Origin: Streptomyces sp. NBC_00234
GTDB taxonomy: Bacteria > Actinomycetota > Actinomycetes > Streptomycetales > Streptomycetaceae
Direction of reading: 5' to 3'
Length of the DNA stretch: 64,000 nt
Assembly: GCF_036195325.1 (NCBI RefSeq)
Contig: NZ_CP108101.1
Coordinates: 1,798,001 to 1,862,000 of the forward strand
In this document: piece by piece, positions 1 to 8,456 of the stretch
Numbering within the stretch: position 1 is the first letter of the stretch
How the letters are laid out: every line of letters starts with the position of its first letter
The notes under the pieces: model-generated
Seen by the model: only the letters and a program-made list of their open reading frames with translations
What the model was told of the DNA's origin: nothing
Databases searched by the model: none
Translations under genes and position numbers: made by a program

Positions 1-519
1 GGTTCGGCGGAGATGCCGAGCGCCGCGCGGCCCTTCACCGGACCCCTGGTGGCCTCGCTGGTGAGCCGCGGGGTGCAGTTCGCCCCGCTGGCGCTCCATA
101 CGGGGGTGGCTTCGGCGGAGGCGCACGAGCCCCCGTACCCGGAGTGGTTCTCGGTGCCGGGCGCGACGGCGTGGCTGGTGAACGCGGCGCGGGCGGGCGG
201 TGGGCGGGTCATCGCGGTGGGGACGACCGCGGTGCGTGCCCTGGAGTCGTCGGCGGGGACGGACGGGGTCGTGCGGGCGGCCGAGGGCTGGACCGACCTC
301 GTGGTCACGCCTCAGCGGGGGGTGCGGGCGGTGGACGGCCTGCTGACCGGGCTGCACGAGCCCGCGGCCTCGCACGTGCTGATGCTGGAGGCGATCGCGG
401 GCCGGGAGGCGCTGCGGCGCGGGTACGCCGAAGCGCTGCACCAGGCGTACCTCTGGCACGAGTTCGGGGACGTCCACCTCCTTCTGCCCGAGGAGGAGCC
501 TCACGCTCTGCGTTGCTGA
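1..519 (+). CDS. QueA-like S-adenosylmethionine:tRNA ribosyltransferase-isomerase (5' truncated)
   Basis: This is the C-terminal half of a QueA-family protein; the reading frame is open from base 1, so the true start lies outside the window. Family landmarks visible are a segment aligning with the PTAGLHFT region (here PSAARPFT), VGTTAVRALES, the RGVRAVDGLLTGLHEP block and the terminal YLWHEFGDVHLLLP. QueA transfers and isomerises the ribosyl part of SAM to make epoxyqueuosine in tRNA. Two blocks are divergent: PSAARPF replaces PTAGLHF, and FGDVHLLL replaces the usual YGDAMLI ending. The annotated role is therefore uncertain. It is followed by a structured intergenic region and no coupled gene. 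Family assignment is firm; enzymatic activity is not. Confidence 0.85.
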   Translation, partial: GSAEMPSAARPFTGPLVASLVSRGVQFAPLALHTGVASAEAHEPPYPEWFSVPGATAWLVNAARAGGGRVIAVGTTAVRALESSAGTDGVVRAAEGWTDLVVTPQRGVRAVDGLLTGLHEPAASHVLMLEAIAGREALRRGYAEALHQAYLWHEFGDVHLLLPEEEPHALRC

Positions 520-535
520 AGCAACATCCGGTGAG

Positions 536-587
536 TTCGTAACGTGCCCTATGTGAGCCCGCGCATAGGGCCCACGTCACTTACGAA
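536..587 (+). promoter_or_regulatory. Long stem-loop after the QueA-like gene, in the leader of the SLT gene
   Basis: Arms TTCGTAA (536-542) and TTACGAA (581-587) enclose ACGTG/CACGT-like bases and a perfect CCCTATG (547-553) / CATAGGG (564-570) stem with a ten-base loop. There is no T tract. It could end transcription of the upstream gene, or be one of two competing folds in the leader of the transglycosylase gene, because TTACGAA is shared with the next hairpin. Confidence 0.6.
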
Positions 588-679
588 GTCGACTAGTGGA
601 TACAAAAGGGGCAAGAAGGCGGGAATGAGTGGGGGCAAGGCGGACATGGCGGGCACCTGATCCACTATGTAGCTTCGTA
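582..679 (+). promoter_or_regulatory. Alternative long-range inverted repeat in the SLT gene leader
   Basis: TACGAAG (582-588) pairs with CTTCGTA (673-679), and TAGTGGAT (594-601) pairs perfectly with ATCCACTA (660-667). A 5-nt internal loop separates the two helices, and a purine-rich 58-nt loop lies inside. The outer arm reuses bases of the preceding hairpin, so the two folds exclude each other. This resembles a leader switch, but no known riboswitch class was recognised. The arms are seen in the sequence; the regulatory role is inferred. Confidence 0.5.
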
Positions 680-807
680 CGTCACACCTTTGCCACGGCA
701 TTTTGCTGGCGCTAAGAATTGCACTCGTCCCCGACGGAGATGCGCAGAGCAGCGCTTCCGTCTTCGTCCTCCGTGAGGACACCTGCTAGTCGAAGAGGTA
801 CGTCTGC

Positions 808-1554
808 ATGTTCGCGTCCAGCACTTCCGGCCGTAGCCGTCGCCTGACCAAGATCCAGAAGTTCTCCGTCGCCGGAGTCTCCACCCTTGGTGCCGCTGCC
901 CTCGCGTTCTCCCTCGTCCCGTCGGACGCGGAGGCCGAGAGCAGCACGCAGGCCCTGTCCGCCGCTCCCGTCGTCTTCGCTTCCGCCGCCGGTGCCCCGC
1001 AGGCCAAGACCGTGCAGGCCAGCATTATCGAGCAGCACTCCACCGCCGAGAGCCTGGTGAAGGCCGCCGACGCCGCCCGCGCCAAGGCCGCAGCGGCCAA
1101 GGCCAAGACGGCCGCCGCCGCGAAGGCCAAGGCCGACGCCGTGGCCGACGCCAAGGCCGCGAAGGCCAAGGCCGACGCCAAGAAGCGTTCCGCCGAGGCC
1201 GCCAGCCGCAGCGCCGCCCGTAAGCCCGTCTACGCCAACAACCTGGACGGCTGGATCAAGGAAGCCCTCTCGATCATGAAGGAGAAGGGCATCCCCGGCA
1301 CGTACCACGGTCTGCACAAGAACATCATGCGTGAGTCCAGCGGCAACCCGCGTGCCATCAACAACTGGGACATCAACGCGATCAACGGTGTTCCGTCCAA
1401 GGGCCTGCTGCAGGTCATCAAGCCGACGTTCGACTACTACCACGTCGCCGGCACGCCCAAGGACCAGTACGACCCGGTCGCCAACATCACGGCCGCGGCC
1501 AACTACGCCGCGGACAAGTACGGCTCGATCGACAACGTCAACAGCGCCTACTGA
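808..1554 (+). CDS. Secreted lytic transglycosylase with SLT-type domain
   Basis: A 248-residue exported protein. It has a basic N terminus and a hydrophobic segment ending near SDAEA (about residue 43), which is a probable signal peptide. Then comes a low-complexity Ala/Lys region (about 88-140) predicted to be helical, possibly a coiled coil or wall-associated spacer. The C-terminal SLT/lysozyme-like domain covers about 145-248, with probable catalytic Glu176 in the MRESSGNP motif. The family cleaves peptidoglycan glycan strands. The ATG follows a GAAGAGG-like ribosome site. The gene has a long structured leader, and a 19-bp perfect hairpin terminator follows. Cell-wall hydrolase genes in Streptomyces are often leader-regulated, so the hairpins upstream may matter. 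Confidence 0.88.
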   Translation: MFASSTSGRSRRLTKIQKFSVAGVSTLGAAALAFSLVPSDAEAESSTQALSAAPVVFASAAGAPQAKTVQASIIEQHSTAESLVKAADAARAKAAAAKAKTAAAAKAKADAVADAKAAKAKADAKKRSAEAASRSAARKPVYANNLDGWIKEALSIMKEKGIPGTYHGLHKNIMRESSGNPRAINNWDINAINGVPSKGLLQVIKPTFDYYHVAGTPKDQYDPVANITAAANYAADKYGSIDNVNSAY

Positions 1555-1579
1555 CCGACACCTGGTCGGACCGGACATG

Positions 1580-1621
1580 CGCCGGAGGGCGGCACCCCGT
1601 GCGGGGTGCCGCCCTCCGGCG
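1580..1621. terminator. Bidirectional hairpin terminator
   Basis: A perfect 19-bp GC-rich stem (1580-1598 with 1603-1621) with the tetraloop GTGC lies between the convergent transglycosylase gene and the FHA-ABC gene. It can serve both directions. Confidence 0.85.
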
Positions 1622-1641
1622 TTCCGTGCGTGCGGCGTGCG

Positions 1642-4182
1642 CTACTTGCGCATGACCTCCGGCTCGTGGCGGCGCAGCAGGCGCGCGACCGCGAAGCCGC
1701 AGACGATGCCGATGAACAGCAGCACCGAGATGTTCATCCCCCACTGGCCGGCCGTGCTCTCCCACAGCGGGTCCAGGTCCGTGGGGTTCTTCTGGTCCCA
1801 CGGCGGCATGAGGTGGGCCAGGTCGAGCGTCGAGCCCGCGGCGGCGATGGCCCAGCGCGAGGGCATGAGCCAGGCGAACTGCTCCAGGCCGGGCGATCCG
1901 TACACCTGGAAGAGGATGCCCGTGAAGACGACCTGGACGATCGCGAACATGACGAGCAGCGGCATCGTCTTCTCGGAGGTCTTCACCAGCGAGGAGATGA
2001 CCAGGCCGAACATCATCGAGGTGAAGCCCAGGGCGATGATCGTGACGCAGAGCTCGACGGCCGGCGGCATGATCAGGCCCTCGGCCGGCAGGTCGCGGGT
2101 GGCGAACCCGATGCCGCAGATGATGACGCCCTGGATGGCCGTGATCACTCCGAGGACGATCACCTTGGACATCAGGTAGGCGGAGCGGGAGAGGCCGGTG
2201 GCCCGCTCGCGCTCGTAGATGACGCGTTCCTTGATCAGTTCTCGTACGGAGTTGGCCGCGCCGGAGAAGCACATGCCGACCGCGAGAATCAGCATGATCG
2301 TTCCGGCGTCGCCGTTGAACCGGGACGGCGGGGTGGGCGGTGCCAGCCCGAAGTCGGCCGGGATCACCACGCTGACGATGCCGAGCACCGCCGGCAGGAT
2401 GACCATCAGCCCCATGAAGCCCTTGTCGGACGCGATCACCGAGGTGTAGCGGCGGATCAGCGTCCACAGCTGCGTCGCCCAGCCCTGCGGCTTCGGCGGG
2501 CGCATCTGCTGCGGCGGCGGCATGTGTACGGACTGTGCGGCGACCGCGTCGATGTCCGCTGCGTACATCTGGTAGTGCTGCGAGCCGCGCCAGCGTCCCG
2601 CCCAGTCGTAGTCGCGGTAGTTCTCGAACGCGGAGAAGACGTCGGCCCAGGTGGTGTAGCCGAAGAAGTTGAGGGCTTCCTCCGGCGGACCGAAGTAGGC
2701 GACCGAGCCGCCCGGCGCCATCACCAGGAGCTTGTCGCAGATGGCCAGCTCGGCCACGGAGTGGGTGACGACGAGGACCGTACGGCCGTCGTCGGCGAGG
2801 CCGCGCAGCAGCTGCATGACATCGCGGTCCATGCCCGGGTCGAGACCCGAGGTGGGCTCGTCCAGGAAGATCAGCGAGGGCTTGGTGAGCAGCTCCAGGG
2901 CCACGGAGACGCGCTTGCGCTGGCCACCGGAGAGCGAGGTGACCTTCTTGTCCTTGTGGATGTCGAGCTTGAGCTCGGCGAGGACCTCGAGGATGCGGGC
3001 CTGACGCTCGGCCTCGGTGGTGTCCGCGGGGAAGCGGAGCTTGGCCGCGTACTTCAGGGCCCGGGTGACGGTGAGTTCCTTGTGCAGGATGTCGTCCTGC
3101 GGGACCAGACCGATGCGCTGACGCAGCTCGGCGAACTGCTTGTACAGGTTCCGGTTGTCGTAGAGGACGTCGCCCTGGTTGGCGGGCCGGTAGCCGGTGA
3201 GCGCCTTGAGCAGGGTGGACTTTCCGGAGCCGGACGGGCCGATGACGCCGATCAGCGACTTCTCCGGAACGCCGAACGAGACGTCCTGGAGGATCTGCTT
3301 GCCACCGTCGACCGTGACCGTGAGGTGACGGGCGGCGAAGGAGACCTCACCGGTGTCGACGAACTCCTCGAGCCGGTCGCCGACCAGCCGGAAGGTCGAG
3401 TGGCCGACACCGACGATGTCGTTCGGGCCGATGAGCGCGGACCCGGACTTGCTGAGCGGCTGGCCGTTGACGTACGTGCCGTTGTGCGATCCGAGGTCGC
3501 GGATCTCGAAGCGCCCGTCGGGCGTCGCGTGGAACTCGGCGTGGTGGCGGGAGACCTGGAGGTCGGAGACGACCAGCTCGTTCTCCAGCGCACGGCCGAT
3601 GCGCATCACCCGGCCGAGGTCCAGCTGGTGGAACGTCGTCGGGCTGCGGTCGCCGTAGACCGGCTGGGCCCCCGGGAAACCGCCGGGTGCGCCGGCTCCG
3701 GGCGACTTCTGCATGCCCTGCTGGTGCGGGACCTGGGGCTGGACGTGTCCCTGCTGGCCCTGCTGCCATGCCTGCTGCTGGTGCTGGGCAGCCGGGTCGG
3801 GCCCGGCCGGTGCACCCTGCTGAGGGTGGACGGGAGCCTGCTGGCCACCCGCGGCCTGGCCGCTGTAGATGTCGGCGGCGGCTCCGCTGAGGCTGAGCCT
3901 GGGGCCGTCGGTGGCGTTGCCCAGGTGCACCGCCGAGCCGGGCCCGATCTCCATCTGGTGGATCCGTTGGCCCTGCACGTAGGTGCCGTTGGTGCTGCCG
4001 TGGTCCTCGATGAACCAACTGCGGCCACCCCAGCTGATCGTGGCATGCCGCCACGACACCCTGGCGTCGTCGACCATGAGATCGCCCTGCGGATCACGTC
4101 CGAGGGTGTACGACCTGGACGGATCGAGCGTCCAGGTCCTGCCATTCAATTCCAGTACGAGTTCCGGCACTCCGCGCCCCAC
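1642..4182 (-). CDS. FHA-FHA-ABC transporter ATPase/permease fusion
   Basis: 846 residues. FHA domain 1 spans about 25-95 (LGRD, RVSWRHA, STNGTY). A Gln/Pro-rich linker covers about 105-180. FHA domain 2 spans about 190-265 (IGR, SRHHAEF, SHNGTYV). The ABC ATPase starts near 285, with Walker A GPSGSGKS (315-322), signature LSGGQ (417-421) and Walker B LIFLDEP. An ABC-2 type permease with about six membrane segments follows from about 555. The layout is like ABCG-type half transporters, with the ATPase ahead of the permease. FHA domains bind phosphothreonine, so control by a Ser/Thr kinase is likely; the substrate is unknown. The GTG start at 4182 follows GGGGGA. The gene is single, in convergent or divergent contexts on both sides. 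Confidence 0.93.
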   Translation of the reverse strand: MGRGVPELVLELNGRTWTLDPSRSYTLGRDPQGDLMVDDARVSWRHATISWGGRSWFIEDHGSTNGTYVQGQRIHQMEIGPGSAVHLGNATDGPRLSLSGAAADIYSGQAAGGQQAPVHPQQGAPAGPDPAAQHQQQAWQQGQQGHVQPQVPHQQGMQKSPGAGAPGGFPGAQPVYGDRSPTTFHQLDLGRVMRIGRALENELVVSDLQVSRHHAEFHATPDGRFEIRDLGSHNGTYVNGQPLSKSGSALIGPNDIVGVGHSTFRLVGDRLEEFVDTGEVSFAARHLTVTVDGGKQILQDVSFGVPEKSLIGVIGPSGSGKSTLLKALTGYRPANQGDVLYDNRNLYKQFAELRQRIGLVPQDDILHKELTVTRALKYAAKLRFPADTTEAERQARILEVLAELKLDIHKDKKVTSLSGGQRKRVSVALELLTKPSLIFLDEPTSGLDPGMDRDVMQLLRGLADDGRTVLVVTHSVAELAICDKLLVMAPGGSVAYFGPPEEALNFFGYTTWADVFSAFENYRDYDWAGRWRGSQHYQMYAADIDAVAAQSVHMPPPQQMRPPKPQGWATQLWTLIRRYTSVIASDKGFMGLMVILPAVLGIVSVVIPADFGLAPPTPPSRFNGDAGTIMLILAVGMCFSGAANSVRELIKERVIYERERATGLSRSAYLMSKVIVLGVITAIQGVIICGIGFATRDLPAEGLIMPPAVELCVTIIALGFTSMMFGLVISSLVKTSEKTMPLLVMFAIVQVVFTGILFQVYGSPGLEQFAWLMPSRWAIAAAGSTLDLAHLMPPWDQKNPTDLDPLWESTAGQWGMNISVLLFIGIVCGFAVARLLRRHEPEVMRK

Positions 4183-4197
4183 TAGTTGTCCCCCGAG

Positions 4198-4219
4198 AGA
4201 CTCCCGTCACAGGGAGTCT
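4198..4219. promoter_or_regulatory. Perfect palindrome upstream of the FHA-ABC gene
   Basis: Arms AGACTCCC and GGGAGTCT are separated by six bases and lie 16 bp before the GTG of the FHA-ABC gene. It may be a repressor site or a 5'-UTR hairpin. The 208 bp to the next gene hold no other structure I can support; divergent promoters must lie there. Confidence 0.45.
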
Positions 4220-4427
4220 AGGGATGCTGAACATCGTGGGGAACTATTCCAGGAGCAGTCACCGATCGGAAAGCCGGGCGGAGTGAAGACCGCGCAGAGA
4301 CCTGCTGCCGCCGCACCGTTGACTCGGGTGAAACAGGCTCGGACAGTGGGAACCACGCACGAGTGCGCACGGATCATGAGCGAATAGGTCAACTCAGTGC
4401 ATCTCGGTGCAGATTGGGGGGTCCTGT

Positions 4428-5999
4428 ATGACTGCGGACACGAGGGCGGGCGGGCGCCGGGGGGCTGCGGGCAGGGGTGTCCCGTGGGCGGACGTGGCAC
4501 TCTCCTCGGTCGCCTCGGTGAGTTGGGCCCTGGCCGCGATGGCGGGCGCGGCGGCTCTGGGGCTGCATCTGCTCGGCGCCGGCTCGGTCGGCGAACCGGG
4601 GCCGATGACCGCGGCCGTGGTGGTGCTGGGGGCCGGCGGCACGGTCTCTCCCTCCGGTGACGTGTCGGCCTTCGGGCTCGACGGCGCCGCGGCGCACACG
4701 GCCCTCGACGTGACCCCGCTGGGGGTGGGTCTGGTGGGCGCGCTCGCCCTCTCCCTGTTCTTCCTGCGCTCGCTGCGCGGCACGGGCGCGGACCTCTCCT
4801 GGGGCGAACTCGGCGCGCGTACGGGGGCGGTGGCGGCCCTGTTCGTCGCCATGGTGGGCGGGCTCGCCTGGGCAGGTCACGATGTCGTGACGATCGACGG
4901 CGGCCGGCTGCCGGGAGGCGGTGACAACGGTGCCGGCGGCCTGCCCGATGGGCTGGGGGATCTGGGCGGACTGCTGCCGGACCGGCTCGCCGACCTCTCG
5001 CGGGCCGAGGCGCGGGTCGGGTTCGCCGTCGACACCGGGGCCTCGCTGGCGGGCGGGGCCTGCTGGGTGCTGGGGGTGCTGGTGATCGCCCTGCTCGCCT
5101 CCCGTGCACCGCTGCCGGGCCGCGCCGGGCGGCTCCACCGGATGATGCGGCCCGCCGTCTCGGCGCTCGTCTCGGTGCTGCTCGTCGCGGTCCTGGCCGG
5201 GTGCGCGGCCGCCGCGTACGCCGCGGTCGGTGACGCCCATCCGAAGCGGATCGCGGGCGCCGCGCTGCTCGGGGCGCCGAACGGGGCGTGGCTCGGGGTA
5301 CCGCTCGGGCTGTTCGTGCCCTGGGACGGCACGGCCACGGGTGCGCTGTCCGGACTGCTCCCCGACCCCTTCGACGAGCTCCTGCGGGGCTCCGCCGAAC
5401 AGCCGGTGACGGTCGGGGCACTTGCCGAACTCGATGGCCGGGTCTGGCTGTTGGCGGTCGCCGCCGGGGTGATGATGCTGTACGCGGGGGTGCTGGCGGC
5501 GGCCCGTACGCCGCGTGCGCCCGGGGGGTCCGCCACCGGGTTCGCCGTGCGGTGCGGGCTGCGGCTCGGGGGCGTGACCGCGCTCGCGCTGCCGCTGCTG
5601 GTGTGGCTGACCCAGGTGTCCGCGGACGCCTCGCTGTCGGTGCTGGGCTTCGACGCCTTCGGGGGCGGGATCGAACTGCACGGGCGGGCGGGCGTGGCGG
5701 CGGCACTGGGGGCGGCGTGGGGGGCCGGTGCGGGTGCGGCGGGTGCGCTGCTCGCGTGGTCGGTCGGGGCATTGCCTCCGCCGCTGCCGGGAGGCGGACA
5801 TCCGGGCGGGGAGGGTGCCGGGCCGTATCGCCCTTCGCGGCCGTACCGGGCGGCCAACCCCGACACGAATCCGTATCTGCGGCTGCCGGACGGGGTGCAC
5901 GGGGCGCCGACGGTGGTGGGGCGGATCGGTCCGCCGGTGCCTCCGCCGCCGGGGCCCGGGCCCGGCGCGCCGCCGGAGGAGCCGCCCGGACACGGGTGA
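4428..5999 (+). CDS. Streptophobe-family integral membrane protein
   Basis: 523 residues, with about ten or more hydrophobic segments rich in Ala, Gly, Leu and Val. Short extramembrane loops and a Pro/Gly-rich cytoplasmic tail (from about 455) end in PPGPGPGAPPEEPPGHG. It matches what I know as the streptophobe family, large hydrophobic proteins conserved in Streptomyces with no known function. The ATG at 4428 follows a strong GGGGGG ribosome site; an in-frame GTG at 4407 is possible but lacks one. It diverges from the FHA-ABC gene, so the two may share a promoter region. Confidence 0.75.
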   Translation: MTADTRAGGRRGAAGRGVPWADVALSSVASVSWALAAMAGAAALGLHLLGAGSVGEPGPMTAAVVVLGAGGTVSPSGDVSAFGLDGAAAHTALDVTPLGVGLVGALALSLFFLRSLRGTGADLSWGELGARTGAVAALFVAMVGGLAWAGHDVVTIDGGRLPGGGDNGAGGLPDGLGDLGGLLPDRLADLSRAEARVGFAVDTGASLAGGACWVLGVLVIALLASRAPLPGRAGRLHRMMRPAVSALVSVLLVAVLAGCAAAAYAAVGDAHPKRIAGAALLGAPNGAWLGVPLGLFVPWDGTATGALSGLLPDPFDELLRGSAEQPVTVGALAELDGRVWLLAVAAGVMMLYAGVLAAARTPRAPGGSATGFAVRCGLRLGGVTALALPLLVWLTQVSADASLSVLGFDAFGGGIELHGRAGVAAALGAAWGAGAGAAGALLAWSVGALPPPLPGGGHPGGEGAGPYRPSRPYRAANPDTNPYLRLPDGVHGAPTVVGRIGPPVPPPPGPGPGAPPEEPPGHG

Positions 6000-6172
6000 G
6001 CGTGGCGCCCTCGGCCACCGGACAGGCTCGCTCGGGGTGGGGCTCAGGGAGTGCCCACGGGCCCGAGGCGGCTGCGCCCGCCCTGAAGCGATCGGGTGGG
6101 CCGGTCGGAGGCTGTCCGGCTGGCGGGACAGGGGGCCGGGGGTGCGAGCCGGACCGATACGGTGGGAACACC

Positions 6173-7429
6173 ATGAGCGCATCTCAGCCACCTCAGTCTC
6201 CCCCGTCTCCTGAGCTCCCTGAGTCCCGTCAGGGCATCGACGAACCCACCCTTCTCGTGAAGATCTTCGGGAAGGACCGCCCCGGTATCACCGCCGGGCT
6301 CTTCGACACACTCGCCGCGTACGCCGTCGATGTCGTGGACATCGAGCAGGTCGTCACCCGGGGCCGTATCGTCCTGTGCGCCCTGGTCACCTCCCCGACC
6401 TCGGGCGGCACCACCGAGGGCGACCTGCGGGCGACCGTGCACAGCTGGGCCGATTCGCTGAAGCTGCAGGCCGAGATCATCTCGGGCACGGGCGACAACC
6501 GGCCCCGTGGCTACGGCCGTTCCCATGTGACCGTGCTGGGGCACCCGCTCACCGCGGAGTCGACCGCCGCCATAGCGGCCAGGATCACGTCGACCGGCGG
6601 CAATATCGACCGTATTTTCCGGCTGGCGAAGTACCCGGTGACCGCCGTCGAGTTCGCGGTGTCCGGCACGGGCACCGAGGCGCTGCGGACCGCGCTGGCG
6701 ACGGAGGCCGCGGAGATCGGTGTCGACGTCGCCGTCGTGTCGGCAGGGCTCAGCCGCCGGGCGCAGCGGCTCGTCGTCATGGACGTCGACTCGACCCTCA
6801 TCCAGGACGAGGTCATCGAGCTCTTCGCGGCCCACGCGGGCTGTGAGGACGAGGTCGCCGCCGTGACCGAGCAGGCGATGCGGGGCGAGCTCGACTTCGA
6901 GCAGTCGCTGCACGCGCGGGTCGCGCTGCTCGCAGGGCTCGATGTGTCGGTCGTGGACAAGGTGCGGGCCGAGGTGCGGCTGACGCCCGGTGCCCGCACC
7001 CTGATCCGTACGCTGAAGCGCCTCGGCTACCAAGTGGGGGTCGTCTCCGGCGGATTCACGCAGGTCACGGACGACCTGAAGGAACGGCTCGGCCTCGACT
7101 TCGCCTCCGCCAACACGCTGGAGGTCGTCGACGGGAAGCTCACCGGCCGGGTCGTGGGCGATGTGGTGGACCGGGCCGGCAAGGCGCGGCTACTGCGGAG
7201 CTTCGCCGAGCAGGCCGGGGTGCCGCTCGCCCAGACCGTGGCGATCGGTGACGGTGCCAATGACCTGGACATGCTGAACACGGCGGGGCTCGGCGTGGCG
7301 TTCAACGCCAAGCCGGTCGTCCGCGAGGCCGCGCACACGGCGGTGAACGTCCCGTTCCTGGACACCGTGCTGTATCTGCTCGGCATCACCCGTGAAGAGG
7401 TCGAGGCCGCCGACGGCCTGGTCGACTGA
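6173..7429 (+). CDS. serB: Phosphoserine phosphatase
   Basis: 418 residues. An ACT-like regulatory region (about 25-185) contains two ACT modules, starting LLVKIFGKDRPGITAGL. The HAD phosphatase domain follows. Motif I is DVDSTLIQDE with nucleophile Asp204 and acid/base Asp206; motif II is VVSGGF; motif IV is GDGANDLDM around 359-367, binding Mg2+. It hydrolyses O-phospho-L-serine, the last step of serine synthesis, and the ACT domains probably bind amino acids. The length fits actinobacterial SerB, longer than the E. coli form. The ATG follows GGTGGGAA. It is a single gene bounded by a strong terminator. Confidence 0.95.
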   Translation: MSASQPPQSPPSPELPESRQGIDEPTLLVKIFGKDRPGITAGLFDTLAAYAVDVVDIEQVVTRGRIVLCALVTSPTSGGTTEGDLRATVHSWADSLKLQAEIISGTGDNRPRGYGRSHVTVLGHPLTAESTAAIAARITSTGGNIDRIFRLAKYPVTAVEFAVSGTGTEALRTALATEAAEIGVDVAVVSAGLSRRAQRLVVMDVDSTLIQDEVIELFAAHAGCEDEVAAVTEQAMRGELDFEQSLHARVALLAGLDVSVVDKVRAEVRLTPGARTLIRTLKRLGYQVGVVSGGFTQVTDDLKERLGLDFASANTLEVVDGKLTGRVVGDVVDRAGKARLLRSFAEQAGVPLAQTVAIGDGANDLDMLNTAGLGVAFNAKPVVREAAHTAVNVPFLDTVLYLLGITREEVEAADGLVD

Positions 7430-7442
7430 ACGGGCGCGGCAC

Positions 7443-7485
7443 AGGGAAGGGCCCCGGCGCAGCTGCTGCGCCGGGGCCCTTCCCT
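7443..7485. terminator. Bidirectional hairpin terminator
   Basis: AGGGAAGGGCCCCGGCGCA pairs with TGCGCCGGGGCCCTTCCCT around a short GCTGC-containing loop. It lies between convergent serB and the SixA-like gene. Confidence 0.85.
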
Positions 7486-7498
7486 CGTTGTCCGCACC

Positions 7499-8017
7499 TC
7501 AGTCGTTCGGCGTCCAGTATTCGACGAGCTTGCCCGCACCGAGCTCCAGCGACTTCCAGGAGCCGGAGAACTCGACCACGCCGTAGGCGGCGGTCGGGAA
7601 GCCGTCCCGGGCCACCCTGGCCAGGGCGTCTCCGGTCGCCGAGCCCGAGAGGCCGTCCACGGCCGCGTGCATGCCGGGGTTGTGGCCGATGACCAGGAGG
7701 TCACGGACCTCGTCCGGGGTTTCGTTGAACACGGCAATCAGTTCGCCGAGTGAGGCGTCGTACAGCCTCTCCTCGTACACGGTCTTGGGGCGGTGCGGGA
7801 ACTCGTGGACCGCGAGCTTCCAGGTCTCGCGTGTCCTGACGGCGGTCGAGCACAGGGTCAGATCGAAGTCGATGCCGGAATCGGCGAGCTTGCGACCCGC
7901 GACGGGCGCATCCTTGCGGCCGCGTTCCGCCAAGGGCCGCTCATGGTCGGATTCCTGCGACCATTCCGCTTTTGCATGCCTGAGAAGGACGATCCTGCGA
8001 GGTGTATCGACGCTCAT
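7499..8017 (-). CDS. SixA-type histidine phosphatase family protein
   Basis: 172 residues. The N-terminal RHG motif IVLLRHAKAEW carries the catalytic histidine. RPLAERGR, the phosphate-pocket Arg in STAVRTRETW and the second His in VIGHNPGM complete a branch-2 histidine phosphatase. SixA in E. coli removes phosphate from histidine phosphotransfer or PTS proteins; the substrate here is unknown. Cytoplasmic, with no signal or membrane segment. The ATG gives the expected N terminus directly ahead of the RHG strand. It is convergent with serB. Confidence 0.88.
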   Translation of the reverse strand: MSVDTPRRIVLLRHAKAEWSQESDHERPLAERGRKDAPVAGRKLADSGIDFDLTLCSTAVRTRETWKLAVHEFPHRPKTVYEERLYDASLGELIAVFNETPDEVRDLLVIGHNPGMHAAVDGLSGSATGDALARVARDGFPTAAYGVVEFSGSWKSLELGAGKLVEYWTPND

Positions 8018-8113
8018 ACACCTCAGCTTCGCACGAAATGTGCCGCCTGGCGCAGGGTGTTGACGTGCTCGCCCGGTGCGGGTGAATCACTCGACCGGCC
8101 CAGCGGACGGGCG

Positions 8114-8320
8114 TCAGCGGGCGAAAAGGTCGATGATGCGCGCGAGCAGCCGGCCGAGCGCCGGATCGCCGGTCGCGGCGCGGGCCTCGCCCGGCCCCGC
8201 GATCAGCAGCAGGAGGGCGGCGAACGCGAGCGCGGGCAGCACGACGGCCCACCACGGCAGCCGCACCTCGACGCTGCCCGACGCGGGCGTGGTGGACCGG
8301 GTGTGTGTACGGGCCGGCAT
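8114..8320 (-). CDS. Small single-span membrane protein
   Basis: 68 residues. A polar N terminus (about 1-20) is followed by one strongly hydrophobic helix (about 23-42, WWAVVLPALAFAALLLLIAG) and a short amphipathic tail ending ARIIDLFAR. The ATG has an excellent ribosome site, GGAGGCGAC. No family is recognised beyond conserved Streptomyces small membrane proteins. It lies between the SixA gene and the MFS operon on the same strand. About 135 bp of G/C-tract-rich sequence separate it from the gene upstream, so it may be transcribed independently. Confidence 0.7.
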   Translation of the reverse strand: MPARTHTRSTTPASGSVEVRLPWWAVVLPALAFAALLLLIAGPGEARAATGDPALGRLLARIIDLFAR

Positions 8321-8456
8321 GTCGCCTCCGTGGGTCTTCGGTTCGATACCCCGAACCTACGGACCCTGCGGCGCCGTTCCCATCCGGCGACCCACCCACT
8401 TCACCCTGACCCTGCCCCCCTAGGGGATGGTGGAGCTACCCCCACCCCCCGTTCCG

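Noticed and set aside
520..807. c-di-AMP (ydaO) riboswitch ahead of the transglycosylase gene
   Set aside because: Considered because such genes often carry one, but the conserved GGTGAATC-type and other ydaO blocks are not seen.
1556..1580. DasR-like operator (CTGGTCGGACCGG)
   Set aside because: It is an imperfect match lying after the stop of the transglycosylase gene, next to a terminator; not convincing.
1606..4185. Very long open frame on the + strand opposite the FHA-ABC gene
   Set aside because: It is a GC-bias shadow: Arg/Gly/Asp/His-rich, no domain, no ribosome site, while the opposite strand has clear FHA and ABC motifs.
4207..6174. Long open frame on the - strand opposite the streptophobe gene
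   Set aside because: Low-complexity Arg/Pro/Ala composition typical of antisense frames in high-GC DNA; the + strand encodes a plausible membrane protein with a strong ribosome site.
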